Shown: positions 31,245-39,096 of the stretch, in pieces
Numbering within the stretch: the first letter of the stretch is position 1
Layout of the letters: each line of letters begins with the position of its first letter
Assembly (NCBI RefSeq): GCF_003265345.1
Contig: NZ_QFWW01000013.1
Coordinates: forward strand, 1,321 to 65,320
From: Lentzea terrae
GTDB taxonomy: Bacteria > Actinomycetota > Actinomycetes > Mycobacteriales > Pseudonocardiaceae
Direction: 5' to 3'
Length of the DNA stretch: 64,000 nucleotides
Position numbers and translations under genes: made by a program
Notes under the pieces: model-generated
Told to the model about the DNA's origin: nothing
Database searches by the model: none
What the model saw: only the letters and a program-made list of their open reading frames with translations

Positions 31245-31763
31245 TTAGCGGACCCAGCCGACGAAACGCTGCGACGCGGGCGCGGGCCCACCGGGGAGCG
31301 GTTCGCTGCCGGACTTCGGCGAGAGCTGGGCCGACGCGGCGCGCACGAGCCACGCGTTGACCGAGCGGCCCTCCTTGGCCGCCGCCTCGTCGATCGCGGC
31401 CTTGAGCGGTTCGGGCAGGCGGACGTTGATGCGCACGGTGGTGCCGTCCTCGAAGCCGGCTGCCACGTCCTCGGCGGGTGCCGCGACGGGCTCCGGCGCG
31501 GCGGCGGCCGGCTGCTCGACCGGCCGGCGCGTCACGACGAACTTCGGGTCCCTGCCCCGCAGCAGCACCTGCACCGAGTCCGGCGCGAGGTCCGCGGTGA
31601 TCTCGTCGGCGGCGGCGGACAGCGCCTCGAGCAGCGCCAGCCGGATCGCCGACTCCATCGACACGGTCAACCGCTCGACCAGCGCGTTCGCCTCGTCGCC
31701 GCCGGTCTCGACGGCGGTCAGCAGCTCGCGACCAAGCGATGCCACATACGGGGTCAGATCCAT
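31245..31763 (-). CDS. Ribbon-helix-helix (Arc/HicB-like) regulator
   Basis: The protein is 172 residues. Residues 1-75 are helical, and an Ala/Pro-rich linker runs about 80-105. The C-terminal motif TVRINVRLPEPLKAAIDEAAAKEGRSVNAWLVRAASAQL (about 108-147) is a ribbon-helix-helix DNA-binding domain of the type found in HicB-like antitoxins. No HicA-like toxin partner is adjacent. It leads the DUF4097-drrAB-P450 set and is preceded by an array of TGGCA boxes overlapping its own start codon, strongly suggesting autoregulation and control of the exporter genes. Confidence 0.8.
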   Translation of the reverse strand: MDLTPYVASLGRELLTAVETGGDEANALVERLTVSMESAIRLALLEALSAAADEITADLAPDSVQVLLRGRDPKFVVTRRPVEQPAAAAPEPVAAPAEDVAAGFEDGTTVRINVRLPEPLKAAIDEAAAKEGRSVNAWLVRAASAQLSPKSGSEPLPGGPAPASQRFVGWVR

Positions 31764-31832
31764 GGCATCACTATGGCACGCGGTGGCACCACAGGCAAGC
31801 GATTCTGGCTCAGCGTGGCATCACTTTGGCTC
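31763..31832. promoter_or_regulatory. Phased TGGCA-box array upstream of the RHH regulator
   Basis: TGGCA/TGGCT boxes start at 31763, 31774, 31784, 31806, 31816 and 31827, with a variant AGGCA at 31793. Spacings are 10-11 bp or about twice that. Within this, a 17-bp direct repeat (31763-31779 and 31816-31832) differs at two positions. The first box overlaps the ATG of the RHH gene. Boxes on one face of the helix suit cooperative binding by ribbon-helix-helix dimers. Confidence 0.7.
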
Positions 31833-31848
31833 ACTGCAGGTCAGAGCG

Positions 31849-32631
31849 CTAGTTGAGCCCCTCGAAGGCACGCAGCACGGGCGTTCCCCGCTGCCGGTCG
31901 AGCACCGCGAACACCACGTGGTCGAAGTACCGGTTCTCCCGCAGGGCGTCCCGGAACGTCTCGGCCACCACGGCCGGCTCGTTGCCGAACACCCCGCACC
32001 CCCAGGCCCCCAGCACGAGCCGTCGGTGCCCGTGCGCGGCCGCGACCTGCAGCACCCGCACCGCTCGTTGCCTCAGCGCAGCCGGGATGCCGTCGGCGCG
32101 CTCAGGCTGGCTCCGCACGATCGCCGACCGGTTCGGCGCCGCGGCGGTCAGGAACGACACCGGGTACGGCTCAGAAAGCAGGTTTCCCTTGTCGTCGCGG
32201 AAAACCGGCACCTGTGGCGAGTAGATCACGCGGTCGGTGTACGTCAGATCCTCGTGCGCGCGGTGATACCGGTAGAAGTCACCGGCTGCGAGCAGGCAGG
32301 GGTAGAGCGCCGACGCCCGCGCGACGCTCTCCTCCTGAGCCTGTGCACCGTTGAGAAACCCGCCGCCGGGGTTGCGCGCGGAGGCGAACACCAGGGCGGC
32401 GATGTCGCCACCGAGCCGGCGTGTTGCCTCCAAAGTGGACTCGTTGGTGACGTCCACGAGCGGGAGGTCGCCCTGCGGCGGCAAGGACAACTCGTCGTCA
32501 GGCAGGTGGAGCCGAGTCCCGAACACGGCCGGCGTGACGGCGATCGGCACGTCACCCGAAGCGGTGGAGTAGGAGCCGCGCTCCGAGATCTCGACGGTGT
32601 CGCGGGCGATCGCACGCAGCCTGCTGCTCAT
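31849..32631 (-). CDS. Bacterial poly(ADP-ribose) glycohydrolase (TIGR02452/DUF2263 type)
   Basis: The protein is 260 residues. The PARG signature is clear: NPGGGFLNGAQAQEES, with GGG at 89-91 and the catalytic QEE at 99-101. It is followed by the macrodomain-like LVLGAWGCGVFGNEPAVVAETF. N-terminal VDVTNESTLEA and PQVPVFRDDKG fit the TIGR02452 group. Bacterial PARGs hydrolyse ADP-ribose polymers or protein-linked ADP-ribose; no PARP-like gene is visible in the window. It lies 17 bp beyond the RHH operator array but is transcribed separately, and is followed by the TIM-barrel gene after 27 bp. Confidence 0.87.
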   Translation of the reverse strand: MSSRLRAIARDTVEISERGSYSTASGDVPIAVTPAVFGTRLHLPDDELSLPPQGDLPLVDVTNESTLEATRRLGGDIAALVFASARNPGGGFLNGAQAQEESVARASALYPCLLAAGDFYRYHRAHEDLTYTDRVIYSPQVPVFRDDKGNLLSEPYPVSFLTAAAPNRSAIVRSQPERADGIPAALRQRAVRVLQVAAAHGHRRLVLGAWGCGVFGNEPAVVAETFRDALRENRYFDHVVFAVLDRQRGTPVLRAFEGLN

Positions 32632-32658
32632 GATGAGCGCAATTGTGGCAAGCGGTGC

Positions 32659-33645
32659 TCAGATCCGCGCGTAGATTTCGGCGACGGCACCGAACGCGGC
32701 CTTGGGCTCCCAGTGCAGGTCGTCGTAGACCTTCACGATCCCAGGGCTCGCCAGGTCGAGGTCGCGGCTCGGCTCGTCCGGCCGATGTGGATAGTTGGCG
32801 AGCGCGAACATGTACACGAATGCGCCGTCCACGTCCTCTGCCTGGAAGATCTCCAGCAGCTCACGCAGGTACGTGGCCTGCTCCTCCTCGTCGCGGACAT
32901 GACCGTCCCGCACCCGGACCGGCAGCCCGGCCTCGTCGTGCTCGACGATCTCCATGCTGCGCGGCGCCACGGCACCCGAACCACGCCAGGCCGCCGTGCC
33001 GAACCCGGTGATCGCCACCGGTTTTCCCTGCGCCACCAGGCTGCGCACGGCCTCCTGGTACCGGTCGGCGACCTCGGCCGACCGGATCAGCTCGAACGAC
33101 ATGATGTCGAACAGGCTCCAGTCAACCCGCTCGAACTGGATGCAGGCGTACGTGAGCCTGCCCCGGAACTCGGCGCGAATCGCCGCGACCGCTTTCGCCA
33201 GGAACTCGTTGAGCCGCGCGCTGACCTCCCCCATCCGCTCGGGGTGGCCGAGCAGCCTGTTCACCCGGTCCATGACGTCGTTTCCTGGCAGGAACCCGTC
33301 GTTCATGACGCTCAGCTCGACGCCCGCCACGAACACGACTTCGGCGCCGTCCGCCCGGATCCGTTCGGCCCGCCGCGCGCAGTCGACGAACAGTTCCAGG
33401 ATCTCGGCCTGCGTCAGCTCCAGCGGGTACGGCGAGAACCACACCTCCAGGCCGAGCGAGGCCGCGATGCGCGCGGCCTGCTCCAGCCGTTCCGGCGAAC
33501 CGCCGACCAGATGGACGGCGTTGCAGTGCAGGTCGTCCCGGATGACCGTCAGATCCCGCGTGACCACGCCGAGGTCGAACTCCGGCACGGAGATCTCCCC
33601 ATGGCGGACAAAACCGGTGTCGTAGGCAATTCCCTTTGCTCGCAT
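32659..33645 (-). CDS. TIM-barrel protein of the kind sometimes labelled 'abortive infection protein'
   Basis: The protein is 328 residues from ATG 33645; frame upstream lacks another natural start. The sequence MRAKGIAYDTGF ... HCNAVHLVGGSPERLEQAARIAASLGLEVWFSPYPLELT ... VVFVAGVELSVMNDGFLPG ... KPVAITGFGTAAWRGSG ... VDGAFVYMFALANYPH resembles a glycoside-hydrolase-like (beta/alpha)8 barrel. Acidic residues E (GVELS) and the GFGTA segment sit near strand ends. In databases related actinobacterial proteins carry the name abortive infection protein, with no experimental basis known to me. The substrate is unknown. Confidence 0.65.
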   Translation of the reverse strand: MRAKGIAYDTGFVRHGEISVPEFDLGVVTRDLTVIRDDLHCNAVHLVGGSPERLEQAARIAASLGLEVWFSPYPLELTQAEILELFVDCARRAERIRADGAEVVFVAGVELSVMNDGFLPGNDVMDRVNRLLGHPERMGEVSARLNEFLAKAVAAIRAEFRGRLTYACIQFERVDWSLFDIMSFELIRSAEVADRYQEAVRSLVAQGKPVAITGFGTAAWRGSGAVAPRSMEIVEHDEAGLPVRVRDGHVRDEEEQATYLRELLEIFQAEDVDGAFVYMFALANYPHRPDEPSRDLDLASPGIVKVYDDLHWEPKAAFGAVAEIYARI

Positions 33646-33682
33646 ACCTACATGCGTACCCGCAATTTTTCGTGCACGCAAG

Positions 33683-34117
33683 TTAGTCGGGCCAGACCAA
33701 CAGCACCGGGCACGGCGCGTGGTCGACGACGAACCGCGTCGCCGGGCCGAGACTGCGCGGACCGGCGTGGCTCACGTCGCCGTCCCGGCACAGCACGAGC
33801 AGTGAGGCGTCCTGAGCAGCCGCAACGACTTCGTGCTCGACCCGGCCCACCCGTGCGGTCGTCGCACACGGAACGCCCAGCCGTTCCGCGGCCGCCGCCA
33901 GCAGTTGGGCAGCGTGATCGGCGGCGAGCTCGTCCAACCGGCTGCCGGGATCTCGCGCGGGCTGACTGCGGCCGAACAGCCCGGCGAACGCACCGTGGGC
34001 GGCGCCGGGCACGTCGTGATCACTCACGTGCAGCAGCAGGAAGTCGGAGCCGTGCGCACGGGCCGCGTCCACGCTGGACTGCCAGGTGTCGTCGGCGATC
34101 CACACGACGACGGTCAT
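33683..34117 (-). CDS. Universal stress protein (UspA) domain
   Basis: The protein is 144 residues whose ATG lies 2 bp after the stop of the transporter gene. It starts MTVVVWIADDTWQSSVDAA, keeps LLLHVSDHDV, and ends RSLGPATRFVVDHAPCPVLLVWPD, which matches the UspA C-terminal ATP-binding loop. The central helix segment LDELAADHAAQLLAAAAERLGVPC is typical. Paired USP domains often regulate transporters or channels; here it is coupled to an anion/arsenite-type permease. Whether it binds ATP is uncertain, as the glycine loop is divergent. Confidence 0.82.
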   Translation of the reverse strand: MTVVVWIADDTWQSSVDAARAHGSDFLLLHVSDHDVPGAAHGAFAGLFGRSQPARDPGSRLDELAADHAAQLLAAAAERLGVPCATTARVGRVEHEVVAAAQDASLLVLCRDGDVSHAGPRSLGPATRFVVDHAPCPVLLVWPD

Positions 34118-34119
34118 GG

Positions 34120-35367
34120 TCAACCTCCGATCACGTGCAGGGACGCCCACAGTGCCACGACGGCGCCGACCAGCGTGGCAGGCACGGCGAGCAGGCCGAG
34201 CCTGGTGAACTCCGGCAGGTTCACCTCGGTGTCGTGGTCGTGCACGATCCGCCGCCACAGCAACGTCGCGAGCGACCCGGCGTAGGTGAGGTTCGGGCCA
34301 AGGTTCACGCCCAGCAGCACCGCGAGCACCGCGCCGGACCCGAACGGCGCGACCAGCGGCAGCAGCACGAGCACCGCGGGCAGGTTGTTGATCACGTTGG
34401 CCAGGACCGCCGCGACCGCCGCGAGCCCGAGCAACCCCAGCAAGCCGTTGCCGTGCGGCACGACGTGCCTCAGCAGGTCGTCGAGACCGTTGTCCACCAC
34501 CGCCTGCACCACGACACCAAGGCCCAGCACGAACGCGAGAAACGGCAACGATGCGGACCGCACGATCTTCAACACGGAGGTACGGCGCCGCACCAGCGCA
34601 CGGACCGCCATCGCCACGGCACCGGCACACGCCGCCCACGCCGGGTCGAAGCCGATGACCGACGCGACCACGAACCCCGCCAGCGTCAGCCCGACCACGG
34701 CCAGTGCGAACACCGGCAGTTCGGCCGCCGGACGGGTGGCCGGGGCGTGCACCGGCGCGTCGAGATCGGTCCGGAAGAACCGCCGGAACACCACGTACTC
34801 CACGGCGATGGCCACCACCCACGGCAACGCCATCAAGGCCGCGAACCGCGTGAAGCTCAGCCCGCTCGACGCGAACGCCAGCAGGTTCGTCAGGTTCGAC
34901 ACCGGCAGCAGCAGCGACGCGCTGTTCGACAGGTGCGTGCACGCGTAGACGTGCGGTTTCGGCCGCACCCCGAGCTGGGCCGCCGTCGCGAACACCACCG
35001 GCGTCAGCAGCACGACCGTGGCGTCGAGACTCAGCACCGCCGTGATCACCGACGCCGTGACGAACACGCCGCCCAGCAACGTCCGCGGCCGACCGCCGGA
35101 CGCCCGCGCCATCCAGGTGCCGCAGGCGTGGAAGAGGCCCTCGTCGTCGCAGAGCTGCGCCAGCACGAGGATGGCGGCGAGGAACCCGATCACGGGCCCG
35201 AGCCGCACCGCCTCGTCCACCGCGTGCTCGACGGGCAACGCGCCGACCAGCACGACGAGGACGGCCGCGGGCACCGCCACCGCCGCCTCCGGCCAGCCCC
35301 ACGGTCGAACGACCGCGCAGACGAGCACGGCCACCAGCAACAACACCGAAAGCGCCAGCACGGCCAC
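34120..35367 (-). CDS. ArsB/SLC13-superfamily ion transporter
   Basis: The protein is 415 residues from a GTG at 35367. It has about ten to eleven membrane spans with the ion-transporter superfamily signatures FVTASVITAVLSLDATVVLLTPVVFATA, HLSNSASLLLPVSNLTNLLAF and, in the second half, VINNLPAVLVLLPLVAP with GVNLGPNLTYAGSLATLL. Such repeats are found in ArsB, NhaD-like and CitMHS transporters. Relatives are often auto-labelled arsenic transporters. It is far (about 19 kb) from the ars cluster and coupled to a UspA gene, so arsenite specificity is unproven. Confidence 0.78.
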   Translation of the reverse strand: MAVLALSVLLLVAVLVCAVVRPWGWPEAAVAVPAAVLVVLVGALPVEHAVDEAVRLGPVIGFLAAILVLAQLCDDEGLFHACGTWMARASGGRPRTLLGGVFVTASVITAVLSLDATVVLLTPVVFATAAQLGVRPKPHVYACTHLSNSASLLLPVSNLTNLLAFASSGLSFTRFAALMALPWVVAIAVEYVVFRRFFRTDLDAPVHAPATRPAAELPVFALAVVGLTLAGFVVASVIGFDPAWAACAGAVAMAVRALVRRRTSVLKIVRSASLPFLAFVLGLGVVVQAVVDNGLDDLLRHVVPHGNGLLGLLGLAAVAAVLANVINNLPAVLVLLPLVAPFGSGAVLAVLLGVNLGPNLTYAGSLATLLWRRIVHDHDTEVNLPEFTRLGLLAVPATLVGAVVALWASLHVIGG

Positions 35368-35460
35368 ACGTTAGGTCACGTGCCACATACCGGTCGCATA
35401 CCGGGCCTCATACCCCGGCGCGGTTGCCTGTCGTCGTTCCTCGACGAAGGGAGACCGGCG

Positions 35461-36411
35461 ATGGCCGGCGAGAAGCAGTACAGCCGCCGAGCGATGGGCA
35501 AGCTGGCGGCGGGCGCCATCGCGGCGGTGGGCGTGGCCTCGTTGCCGGGCCAGGCCTCGGCGGCCCCGCACTACCGCGCGCACGGCCCGTTGCTCACCGA
35601 CGGCTACCAGACGTGGATCGACGCGATCAACAACCAGGGGGCCAACCTCGCCAAGGTCGTCACCGGCTGGGGCATGCCGGGCCCGTGGGCGAACTACCCG
35701 GACCACGTGTGGACCGCCGCCGGCGCGACGAACTTCCTCATCGTTCGCACGGTCACCGGCGACACCGACAACGTGATCGACCCGAACCGCGCGGTCGCCG
35801 AAATCCGCGACTCGCGCTTCTTCGAGTACAAGCGGATCCGCTCCGGCGCCGACAAGTGCATCATCGAACTGGGCAACGAGCCGAACATCCGCGTCGCCGA
35901 CCCGTGGGTCTACGGCTACAACCTCGGCGTCACGATCGACCGCATCCGGGAGACCTTCCCCGGAGCCAAGATCTGCGGCACCGCACTGTCGCCGAACAAG
36001 GGCACGAACCCCGACACCTGGTACAGCAACCCGAACTTCGTCAACGCCATCAAGAAGTGCGACTTCGTGGGCGTGCACTTCTACAGCAATCCCGACGACG
36101 GCAGCTTCACCCGCCAGGGCGAGTGGAACGAGCTGACCTACGCCGAAACTCTCTCGCGGTGCGCCTCGAAGTGGCCGGGCAAGCCGGTGATCGCGACCGA
36201 GTACTCGATCAGGACCACCCGCCTCACCCCGTACCAGAAGGGCTACAAGTACGGGAGCCTGATCCACTTCGACGACTCGGTGGCGGGCAGCCTGTGGGGC
36301 GCCTGCTACTACCACGTGCAGACCAACGCCGCGGGCATCGACTACCACGAGAACGTCGGTTCCGAGGGGGCGCGCGGGTACCGCAAGAGGCTCAGCGAAG
36401 GCGGCCTCTGA
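35461..36411 (+). CDS. Tat-exported glycoside hydrolase (clan A-like TIM barrel)
   Basis: The protein is 316 residues from ATG 35461; the long open stretch upstream is antisense to other genes. A twin-arginine signal (YSRRAMGKLAAGAIAAVG...ASA) predicts Tat export. The barrel has IIELGNEPNIR, whose E140 in NEP is the usual acid/base, and KPVIATEYSI, with E247 as likely nucleophile, as in GH5/GH39-type enzymes. VGVHFYSNPDDG lies between them. The polysaccharide target is unknown. A short hairpin follows at 36427-36444. It diverges from the ion-transporter operon with only 93 bp between starts. Confidence 0.82.
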   Translation: MAGEKQYSRRAMGKLAAGAIAAVGVASLPGQASAAPHYRAHGPLLTDGYQTWIDAINNQGANLAKVVTGWGMPGPWANYPDHVWTAAGATNFLIVRTVTGDTDNVIDPNRAVAEIRDSRFFEYKRIRSGADKCIIELGNEPNIRVADPWVYGYNLGVTIDRIRETFPGAKICGTALSPNKGTNPDTWYSNPNFVNAIKKCDFVGVHFYSNPDDGSFTRQGEWNELTYAETLSRCASKWPGKPVIATEYSIRTTRLTPYQKGYKYGSLIHFDDSVAGSLWGACYYHVQTNAAGIDYHENVGSEGARGYRKRLSEGGL

Positions 36412-36426
36412 GGGTGCTGCGAGGAT

Positions 36427-36444
36427 CGGGACCGCGAGGTCCCG
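36427..36444 (+). terminator. Short hairpin after the glycoside hydrolase gene
   Basis: A 7-bp stem CGGGACC/GGTCCCG with a GCGA tetraloop lies 15 bases after the stop and is followed by TTCTTC. It is a modest terminator candidate. Confidence 0.5.
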
Positions 36445-36454
36445 TTCTTCGTGA

Positions 36455-36646
36455 CGAAGCCGGACGAGAACCTCGTCCGGCTACCTGGAGCGCGGACTGG
36501 TCCGCCCCGGCCACCACCCAGACGACCTGCGGTGGATCTTCCAGAACCTCACCGAGGTCGAGCTGCGCCAGATGACCGACCAGCCACCGGATTCCCCCGG
36601 GTTCGGCAAGGCCTTCCTGTGGACCGCGTTGTTCAGAAGGGATTGA
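36455..36646 (+). pseudogene. 3' remnant of a protein-coding gene without a start
   Basis: A frame with strong coding bias reads GYLERGLVRPGHHPDDLRWIF then QNLTEVELRQMTDQPPD and ends ALFRRD at a TGA (36644-36646). Going upstream, an in-frame stop occurs at 36452-36454 with no ATG or GTG between. It therefore looks like the C-terminal remnant of a lost gene; the family was not recognised. The remaining bases to 36770 hold nothing else evident apart from the leader of the kinase gene. Confidence 0.45.
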
Positions 36647-36770
36647 CGCGGCGAACGGACGCGCGCGTCCGGCAGGCGGATCAACCGGTGCCCGCCACCT
36701 GCGAAAGTAGGGTCCTCGCCCTGCTCCCGTAGGTGATCCGCGACACCTACCCGGCAGTATCGTCAGCCGC

Positions 36771-37559
36771 GTGAAGCGCGACGCGGCAATCGCTTTCCAC
36801 CCGCTCGCCGCCCCCGACGCCGGCGACACCGCCGCCTCCCTGGGCGTGCTCGCGATCGCCGTCCTCGCAGGCCTCTACCTGGTGGCCCGTCGCGAGCTCG
36901 CCCATCGCGCCGAACGAGCAGAACGCGAACTGCGCGCCGAACAAGCCCGCACCGACGAACGCACCAGGCTCGCCGCCGAGATGCACGACGTGGTCACCCA
37001 CCGCCTCAACCTCATGGTCCTGCACGCCGGCGCGTTGAAGGTGGCCGCCAAGGACGACGACGTCCGCAAGGCCGCCGACGAGCTGCGCACCGCGGGCTGC
37101 CAGGCGTTGGAGGAACTCCGCGACCTCGTGGGCGTCCTGCGCTCCGGCCGCACCGCCCGCATCCCCCCGGACGTGCTCCCCGACCGCCTGGCCAACCTGG
37201 TCGCCGACTCCGCCGCCACGGGCCTGGAAGTGACCCTCACCGAACACGGCGACGCCGACATCATCTCCCCCGCCGTCCGCCGCACGATGTACCGCGTGGT
37301 CCAGGAATCCCTCACGAACGTGCACAAGCACGCGCCCGGTGCGCACACCGAGATCACCATCCACTGTGGACCGAGCAGCGTCCGTGCCGTCATCCGCAAC
37401 ACCGCCCCGGCGTCCACACCGGACATCGCTGTCCCCGGATCCGGTCTGTCCAGCCTGCGCGGCCGCGTCGAGATGGTCGGCGGCACCCTCACCGCGGGCC
37501 CCACGGACGACGGTGGCTTCGAAGTGGACGCCGTGCTGCCCGCGTTCGTACCGACTTAG
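36771..37559 (+). CDS. NarL-type sensor histidine kinase, short and orphan
   Basis: The protein is 262 residues from a GTG at 36771. It has one hydrophobic span (ASLGVLAIAVLAGLYLVA, about 22-39) and a HisKA_3 dimerisation helix ERTRLAAEMHDVVTHRLNLMVLHAG with phospho-acceptor H72. An HATPase follows: VVQESLTNVHKHAPGA (N box), GSGLSSLRGRVEMVGG (G box) and a GGFEVDAVLP end. Full members usually carry four N-terminal spans; this one has only one, so it may be a 5' truncation. No response regulator is adjacent. Its 3' end abuts the convergent pucR gene with one base between. Confidence 0.82.
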   Translation: MKRDAAIAFHPLAAPDAGDTAASLGVLAIAVLAGLYLVARRELAHRAERAERELRAEQARTDERTRLAAEMHDVVTHRLNLMVLHAGALKVAAKDDDVRKAADELRTAGCQALEELRDLVGVLRSGRTARIPPDVLPDRLANLVADSAATGLEVTLTEHGDADIISPAVRRTMYRVVQESLTNVHKHAPGAHTEITIHCGPSSVRAVIRNTAPASTPDIAVPGSGLSSLRGRVEMVGGTLTAGPTDDGGFEVDAVLPAFVPT

Positions 37560-37560
37560 C

Positions 37561-39096
37561 TCACTCGTCCGACGCGCGCAATGCCCGACACGCGAGGTGC
37601 ACCGCCAGCCGCTCGTCCGGATTGAGCAGACTGACGCCGAGCAGCTGCTCAGCCCGGTTGATCCGCTGCGCCACCGTGTTCCGGTGCACCTTCAGCCGCA
37701 CGGCCGCCGTCGACGTCACCGACTCCTCGTCCAGGTACACGGCGAGGGTGCGCAGCAGCTGCCCGTCCTCCACGCCCGCCAACGGCTCCAGCAGCCGCGC
37801 CGCCTGCTCCACCAACGCCGGTGTCTCCGCCGCCATCGACAGCAACCGCCGCACGCCCAGCTCGTCGATGTGCACGACCTTCGCGGTCCCGGTCATCGCC
37901 GCGGCCTCACGCGCCTCGGCCAACGTCCGTCCCACGCCGGAAGCCCCCGGATGCGGACGCCCGACGCCGGCCACGAGGTTGCAGTTGCCCAGCGCCTGGG
38001 CGAGCTTCGCCGTCAGCTCGCGGTGCTGCGACTGCGGCGGCTCGGCGTCGTTGGTCAGCCAGAACGACCAGCCCTCCGCGCCCTCGACCAGCTGGCCGTG
38101 CAGGCCGCGCCGGGACAGTTCGACGCGCAGGCGTTCGGTGTGGGCGGCGTCCAGAACACCCGGCGACGGCGGGTTCGGCGTCGCGTAGACGCCCGTGTGC
38201 CAGCCGTCGAGGCGCCAGCCCGCGAGAATCGCCTGCTGCACGAGCTGTGGTGGCACGTCGTCGCCCGCCGTGAGCAACTCGGCCAGCAGCGAGCCGCGGG
38301 AACGGGCCCTGCGCTCGGTTTCGAGGCGTTCCGCGGCCACCCAGTTGCCCAGGGCCCAGGAGGCGACCTGGCTGATCTGCTGCACGGTCTCGGCCCAGCG
38401 CTTGTTGCGGCCGCGGGTGTGCGAGACGAGCCACAGGTGCACGTGCCCGGTCCGGTCGGTCTCCACCGGCACCGCCACCGCGACGCCCTCCGGCAGCTCG
38501 ACCGTCGTGGCGACCGAGCCGACCAGCAGGTCCGGCGGCAGGCCCGGTGGGGAGACGCCCTCGATCGCCGTGCCGTCCGCGCTCATCACCGCGCAGGTCA
38601 CGTGCAGCTCGCCGGACAGGATCGTGATGACCGACCGCGGATCCGGCTTGCTCCGGCCCAGCCGCGCGGTCACGGCGTTGAGCAGCCGGGCGGCGGCGAC
38701 TTCTGGGCGGCGGACGGCCGTGCGCAACGAGTCGGCGACCAGCAACGGATCGTCGGCCTTGGTCTGCAGCAGCGGCACGCCCAGCCGGTTCGCGAACGAG
38801 ATCGTTGCGGTGGAAGGAGGTTGGTAGCTGCCGGTCGGCGGACGCACGAGCACGACGGCCCGCACGTCGGCGCTGTAGGCACGGCGCAACGCCAGTTCGA
38901 CGAGGTACGGCTGGTGCCCCGTGAGGATCACCAGATCGCCGGCCGAACACGCCTCGACGGCCGTCATGTCCGCGGCCAGCCGCACGTCGGCGACCTCGGT
39001 GTCGACGCCGCGCTCGCCCGCCAGCAGGCACGCCTCGCCCAGCACGCCGATCTCCAGCAGATCGCGCACGGTCAGCGAGTCGGCGTCGTCGATCAC
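37561..39096 (-). CDS. PucR-family transcriptional regulator
   Basis: The protein is 511 residues from a GTG at 39096 that overlaps the stop of the upstream DUF917 gene (GTGA). The N-terminal PucR domain (SLTVRDLLEIGVLGEACLLAGERGVDTEVADVRLA) is followed by a GGDEF-like CdaR middle. The C-terminal PucR_2 helix-turn-helix is LLRTLAVYLDEESVTSTAAVRLKVHRNTVAQRINRAEQLLG. PucR-type regulators respond to purine-degradation intermediates and related nitrogen compounds. As the last gene of the NCS1-HyuA-DUF917-DUF917 operon it probably senses the substrate and activates that operon. Confidence 0.9.
   Translation of the reverse strand: MIDDADSLTVRDLLEIGVLGEACLLAGERGVDTEVADVRLAADMTAVEACSAGDLVILTGHQPYLVELALRRAYSADVRAVVLVRPPTGSYQPPSTATISFANRLGVPLLQTKADDPLLVADSLRTAVRRPEVAAARLLNAVTARLGRSKPDPRSVITILSGELHVTCAVMSADGTAIEGVSPPGLPPDLLVGSVATTVELPEGVAVAVPVETDRTGHVHLWLVSHTRGRNKRWAETVQQISQVASWALGNWVAAERLETERRARSRGSLLAELLTAGDDVPPQLVQQAILAGWRLDGWHTGVYATPNPPSPGVLDAAHTERLRVELSRRGLHGQLVEGAEGWSFWLTNDAEPPQSQHRELTAKLAQALGNCNLVAGVGRPHPGASGVGRTLAEAREAAAMTGTAKVVHIDELGVRRLLSMAAETPALVEQAARLLEPLAGVEDGQLLRTLAVYLDEESVTSTAAVRLKVHRNTVAQRINRAEQLLGVSLLNPDERLAVHLACRALRASDE

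Noticed and set aside
31245-31763. HicB-type antitoxin of a toxin-antitoxin pair
   Set aside because: The RHH domain fits, but no HicA-like or other toxin gene is adjacent, and its position heads an exporter operon.
34120-35367. arsB arsenite pump of the ars system
   Set aside because: The superfamily fits but it is 19 kb away from the cluster, coupled to a UspA gene, and the family includes many other ion transporters.
31357-36411. An open + strand frame of about 1684 codons
   Set aside because: Most of it is antisense to clear minus-strand genes (RHH regulator, PARG, TIM-barrel, UspA, ion transporter) and has Arg/Pro/His-rich composition. Only the last part, from ATG 35461, is a real gene.
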